Source: Salipiger pentaromativorans (GTDB taxonomy: Bacteria; Pseudomonadota; Alphaproteobacteria; Rhodobacterales; Rhodobacteraceae). Taken from it: DNA of 64,000 nt. The notes beneath the pieces were generated by a model. It was given only the letters and a program-made list of their open reading frames with translations, ran no database searches and was not told where the DNA came from. The translations under genes and the position numbers were made by a program. The DNA lies in NCBI RefSeq assembly GCF_024721115.1, contig NZ_JAMDHK010000002.1, forward strand, positions 62,001-126,000, in the 5' to 3' direction. Shown piece by piece: positions 60,626 to 64,000 of this stretch (its first letter is position 1; each line of letters starts with the position of its first letter).

Positions 60626-62176
60626 TCAGGCGGCGCGTGCGGCGCCGGCGGCGATCTGGCCCGCCACCCGGGTGCGCACGCGCAGCGCGCCGCCGGGCAG
60701 ATAGGCCAGCGGCATGTCCTCGACATCCACCGTCTTGAGGCTGCCGCGGTCGGCGCCGCCGGCGACGGCGCGCTCTTCGGCAAGCCGGATCGCCTCGGCG
60801 ATGGCCTCGTCGCGGCTGAGGCCCGAAAACACCTGATCGACCTCGCCCGAAATCTGAGCGATGGCCGCGCCGACCGCGTTGGCGCAATCGCCATGAGGCA
60901 CATGCAGCACCTCGGAAACGCCCGAGAGCCGCTCGGGGATGAGAAAGGCACCGCCGCCCACCGCCAGCAGCGGCACATCGCCCGCCTCGGTCTTCATGCG
61001 GTCGACATTGGTCTCGATCTGCCGCTTTGCATCCGCCAGCGCGGCCGAGACGGTGGCCGCCGAAAGATGCGCCACGCGGGATTTGTCGCCGATCTCGAGC
61101 AGCCCGGCCGCCACGGCGATGTCGCTGGCGGTGAGTTGCGCGCCGCCAAAGACCAGCGCCTCCTGCGGCAGCCGGTAGCCGACCGAGAGCGGCCCGATGC
61201 GCAGCGGATCGCCGCCCACATGGCTGCCGCCGCCCAGGCCGATCGACAGCAGATCGGGCATCCGGAACAGCGTGCGCACCCCGCCCACCTCGACCACCGC
61301 ATTGGCCTCGCGCGGGAAGCCGTTGCGAAGCTGGCCGATGTCCGAGGTGGTGCCGCCCACATCCACGACCATGGCGTTTTCCAGCCCCGACAGATGCGCG
61401 GCGCCGCGCATGGAATTTGTGGCGCCCGAGGCAAAGCTCATCACCGGGAAGGCAATGGCGGTATCGGCCAGCATCACGGTGCCGTCGTTCTGGGTCAGGT
61501 AGAGCGGCGCGTCGATGCCGCTTTGCGCGATGGCCGCGCGGAAGGCCTCGACCGTTTCCACTGCCAGATCGTGCAGCGCCGCGTTGAGCAGCGCCGCGTT
61601 CTCGCGCTCCAGCAGGCCGATGCGCCCGAGATCGTGGCTCAGCGTCACCGCCACATCGGGGCAGATCTCGGCCAGGATCTCGCGCGCGGTTTCCTCGCAG
61701 GAGGGATCAAGCGGCGAGAAGGAGGAGGAGACGCCCACCGTGCGCACGCCGCTGTCGCGGATCTTGCGGGCGGTCTCCTTCAGCCCGGCGATGTCGAGCG
61801 GCATGAAGGGGCGACCGTCGAATTCATGCCCGCCCTCGAGCTGGTAGATGCCGCCATCGGCGAGCGCGGCCAGATCGCCGGGCCAGTCGCAGAAAGGGGG
61901 CAGCGTTGCCGAAGCGGGCAGGCCGATGCGAATGGCGGCGGTTTTCATCAGGTGCTTGCGCTGCACCACCGCGTTGATGAAATGCGTCGTCCCGATGACC
62001 ACCGCGTCGATGGGGCCGGCACAGGCGGGATCGGCGCGCACCGCCGACAGCGCGTCGAGAATGCCCGAGGTCACGTCCTGCGTGGTGGGCCGCTTGATGG
62101 CGAAGAGAACCGCGTCGCCTTCGAGCAGCACCGCGTCCGTGTTGGTGCCGCCCACGTCGATGCCGATGCGCTTCAT
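60626..62176 (-). CDS. hydantoinase/oxoprolinase-family protein (HyuA-like)
   Basis: A 516-residue protein of the ATP-dependent hydantoinase A/5-oxoprolinase family. The N-terminal actin-like phosphate loop is IGIDVGGTNTDAVLLEG, the second is MVVDVGGTTSDIGQLRNG, and a glycine-rich segment LSIGLGGGSHVGGDPLRIGP follows. No HyuB partner is present; instead DUF917 is coupled upstream (ATGA), a pairing seen in other bacteria. ATP-driven opening of a cyclic amide is expected from the family. Confidence 0.9.
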   Translation of the reverse strand: MKRIGIDVGGTNTDAVLLEGDAVLFAIKRPTTQDVTSGILDALSAVRADPACAGPIDAVVIGTTHFINAVVQRKHLMKTAAIRIGLPASATLPPFCDWPGDLAALADGGIYQLEGGHEFDGRPFMPLDIAGLKETARKIRDSGVRTVGVSSSFSPLDPSCEETAREILAEICPDVAVTLSHDLGRIGLLERENAALLNAALHDLAVETVEAFRAAIAQSGIDAPLYLTQNDGTVMLADTAIAFPVMSFASGATNSMRGAAHLSGLENAMVVDVGGTTSDIGQLRNGFPREANAVVEVGGVRTLFRMPDLLSIGLGGGSHVGGDPLRIGPLSVGYRLPQEALVFGGAQLTASDIAVAAGLLEIGDKSRVAHLSAATVSAALADAKRQIETNVDRMKTEAGDVPLLAVGGGAFLIPERLSGVSEVLHVPHGDCANAVGAAIAQISGEVDQVFSGLSRDEAIAEAIRLAEERAVAGGADRGSLKTVDVEDMPLAYLPGGALRVRTRVAGQIAAGAARAA

Positions 62177-63303
62177 TCCGCGGCCTCCAGATCGAAAACG
62201 GATTTATAGTCGAGATCGTAGCCGAAGGCCCGGGGGCCCACATGCTCCAGCCCCTTCGGCGTCCGGAGCACCTCGGGCGCCTCCATCGCCAGAACCGAGA
62301 CGCGCTGGCCGTAGCGGATGGTTTCGGTGCCGATGCCATGGGCGGTCACGCTGTCGAGCAGGCAGATGAGATCGGGTGTCGTGGCGATGGCGGTGCCGCG
62401 CGGCTCGGGGCCGTCCCAGGCCACAACCCATTCGTTCTGGAACGAGACCGTCAGTTCGCGCCCGGCATCGGCATCGAGCCCGCTCAGCCGCGCGGTGCCG
62501 CGCAGAAACCCCTCGGTGGTGCGGCGTTCGACATCGGTCACCTTGCCGGTGAACAGCAGCTTGGCGCCCTCGGTCTCGATCAGCGCGGCGATCGGGTCGG
62601 CGTGGCGGCGCTGCGCCTCGGCCAGCGTGCGGCCGATGCCGATGGCCTTGGTGGTGGTGAAGTGGATGCCCCAGCGCTTGACCTCGGCACCGCTGCGCGG
62701 CGCCTTGCAGGTCGAGGCGGTCGAGCCCATCTCGGTCACCATCTTGCGGCCCACGCGCTCGACCCATTTCCACGACGGCGCGGTGCGGATGATCGCCTCG
62801 ATTCCGCGCACGTCGTAAAGCACATTGGGGGTCGGGCGCAGGTCGCCGATGGCCGAGGAGGTCATCTGCGCCTCGGGATAGGCGCGGCCCATGAAATCGG
62901 TATCGACCACCGGGATGCCCAGATGCGTGGCGGCCATCAGCGCCTGGATGCCGTTGCCGCCGCCGATCTCGACCGACATCACCGCGTCGAACTCCTGGCC
63001 GAGATAGTCCTGCTGGATTCTCACCGCATGGGCGCAGGCGCGGCTGTCCGAAAGGCGTTCCTGGGTGACCAGCGGCGCGCCCATGTTCGACACCACCGCC
63101 ACCCGGGCGTCGTCGGGCAGGTCCATGGGCGACATCAGCGACACGCGGTGGCCGTCGGCATAGAGCCGGCGCATATTGAGCAGCGCCAGATAGGGGCTGC
63201 CGCCGCCGCCGGTGCCCAGCACCCAGGCGCCCACGGCCAGATGCTCGATCTCCTCGGCGCTGATTTCGCGCGCGGGCAGGTCGGGATAGCTGCGAGATTT
63301 CAT
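62173..63303 (-). CDS. DUF917 family protein
   Basis: A 376-residue DUF917 protein. The N-terminal glycine-rich stretch AVGAWVLGTGGGGSPYLALLNMRRL and MSVEIGGGNGIQALMAATHLGIPVVDTDFMGRAYPE are diagnostic. The family commonly accompanies HyuA-like proteins and is thought to form part of the same enzyme, but its chemistry is unknown. It overlaps both AroM copy 1 (upstream) and HyuA (downstream) by 4 nt. Confidence 0.9.
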   Translation of the reverse strand: MKSRSYPDLPAREISAEEIEHLAVGAWVLGTGGGGSPYLALLNMRRLYADGHRVSLMSPMDLPDDARVAVVSNMGAPLVTQERLSDSRACAHAVRIQQDYLGQEFDAVMSVEIGGGNGIQALMAATHLGIPVVDTDFMGRAYPEAQMTSSAIGDLRPTPNVLYDVRGIEAIIRTAPSWKWVERVGRKMVTEMGSTASTCKAPRSGAEVKRWGIHFTTTKAIGIGRTLAEAQRRHADPIAALIETEGAKLLFTGKVTDVERRTTEGFLRGTARLSGLDADAGRELTVSFQNEWVVAWDGPEPRGTAIATTPDLICLLDSVTAHGIGTETIRYGQRVSVLAMEAPEVLRTPKGLEHVGPRAFGYDLDYKSVFDLEAAE

Positions 63304-63977
63304 GTGGTCAGTTCCTCCATCACCCGCGCGGCGCAGGCGACGGCCAGCACCACGGGGCGGTTGATCCGGGCGCCGATCCGCGCCTTGTCGGCGGCGGTGT
63401 AGCCCATGCAGTCCATGACGATCAGCTCCGGCTGTCCGGCGGCAAGCCTTGCGGCCGCCGCGTCGATCTCTTCCGGTGACGATCCGGGGCGCAGTGCCTC
63501 GGCCACCAGCGTGACGCCCTCGCGCTCCCATTTGCGGGTCAGTTTGCCCACCTGCTCGGGCAGCGGCACCAGCACACCCAGCCGCCCGCGCTCGAACACC
63601 GCGCCCACCACCGCATCGAGGATGCGCGAGGGGCGCAGCAGCACGCCGGCGCCTCGCAGCTCGGGAAAGGTGCCGGTGCAGGACAGCAGTGTCACGTCGA
63701 AGCCTTCGGAGGCAAGCTCGTCCAGCCGCCGCTGCACGCCCGCCGTCACCACATCGTGGCTGACGGTGATCGGCATCCCGTCGCGGCGATAGGTGAACAG
63801 CGCGCTGTCCTCGGGGCCGGGCGCGGCGGCGGTGATCTCGTCATTGCTGAGGTCGTCCAGCGCGCCGCGCTGCACCAGTTCGATGCCGGGGGACAGGACA
63901 CGGGCAAGCTCGTCGGTCTGTCCCGGGCGTGGGGTCTGGCCGATGCTGACAATGGCGGCGCGGCGGGTCACGGTCAT
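63300..63977 (-). CDS. AroM-family protein (copy 1)
   Basis: A 225-residue AroM protein with both conserved cysteines: Cys100 in LLSCTGTFPEL and Cys190 in IVMDCMGYTA. The N-terminal SIGQTPRPGQTDEL and RGALDDLSNDEI are canonical. By fold it may racemise or isomerise an amino-acid-like substrate, but no AroM reaction has been proven to my knowledge. It is translationally coupled to DUF917 and to a gene entering from the right edge. Confidence 0.88.
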   Translation of the reverse strand: MTVTRRAAIVSIGQTPRPGQTDELARVLSPGIELVQRGALDDLSNDEITAAAPGPEDSALFTYRRDGMPITVSHDVVTAGVQRRLDELASEGFDVTLLSCTGTFPELRGAGVLLRPSRILDAVVGAVFERGRLGVLVPLPEQVGKLTRKWEREGVTLVAEALRPGSSPEEIDAAAARLAAGQPELIVMDCMGYTAADKARIGARINRPVVLAVACAARVMEELTT

Positions 63978-64000
63978 CCTTTCAGCGGCAGGTTCATGGT
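63974..64000 (-). CDS. C-terminal end of a gene running off the right edge
   Basis: Nine codons ending T-M-N-L-P-L-K-G-stop, with the TGA (63976-63974) overlapping the ATG of AroM copy 1. The ATGA overlap repeats the pattern of this operon and suggests one more upstream member. Product not identifiable. Confidence 0.4.
   Translation of the reverse strand, partial: TMNLPLKG

Overview
The window is very GC-rich and strongly strand-organised. Its genes look like those of an aerobic alphaproteobacterium of the Rhodobacteraceae (roseobacter group). Three things point there: the aerobic cob gene order, the five-gene cobalt importer with two extra periplasmic subunits, and the style of the ABC/amidohydrolase catabolic operons. 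No genome-wide comparison was possible, so the family assignment is inference.

Layout. (1) 1-1.1 kb: tRNA-Ser(GCT), an AT-richer gene-free stretch, and a broken serine recombinase, probably the scar of an integrated element. (2) 1.1-4.3 kb: EamA exporter, DsbA-like protein, WrbA quinone reductase and a LysR regulator, all on the minus strand. (3) 4.3-23.3 kb: a cobalamin block. One B12 riboswitch controls a plus-strand cobalt importer (K-M-L-Q-O). A second B12 riboswitch on the minus strand leads DUF1636-cobW-cobN-cobG-cobH-cobI-cobJ, followed by cobL-cobE-cobM-cobB-cobA-cobF. cobK lies antisense between cobJ and cobL, and cobO diverges from the second riboswitch. This covers most of the corrin-ring steps of the aerobic pathway; cobS/T, cobQ, cobC/D, cobP and cobV are not here.

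(4) 23.5-35.3 kb: a plus-strand catabolic operon behind two TGTATAC-type operators 20 bp apart. It encodes a TauA/THI5-type ABC importer, a zinc-type dehydrogenase, a flavin monooxygenase, a questin-oxidase-like protein, two cytosine-deaminase-family amidohydrolases, a PNPOx-like flavoprotein, a GntR/FCD regulator and an aldehyde dehydrogenase. The substrate is unknown; a nitrogen heterocycle is my best guess. (5) 35.5-37.4 kb: an ATM1-type ABC exporter.

(6) 51.5-37.5 kb, minus strand: the most striking unit, about 14 kb of co-directional genes. The order is cytochrome P450, ferredoxin, ferredoxin reductase, two glutamine-synthetase-like ligases, a PAS protein, a sigma-54 activator, a polyamine-type importer, a class I glutamine amidotransferase and a divergent RpoN. 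A -24/-12 site with candidate IHF and activator sites lies in front of the P450. I read it as a gamma-glutamylation/P450 amine-degradation system carrying its own activator and sigma factor. (7) 64-51.8 kb, minus strand: AroM, DUF917, hydantoinase/oxoprolinase, a DHCW-type cupin, a LuxR regulator fused to an AroM-like domain that has lost both cysteines, a second AroM, an ABC importer, a D-threonine-aldolase-like PLP enzyme and an M20 hydrolase. This is probably uptake and breakdown of a hydantoin-like or D-amino-acid-derived compound.
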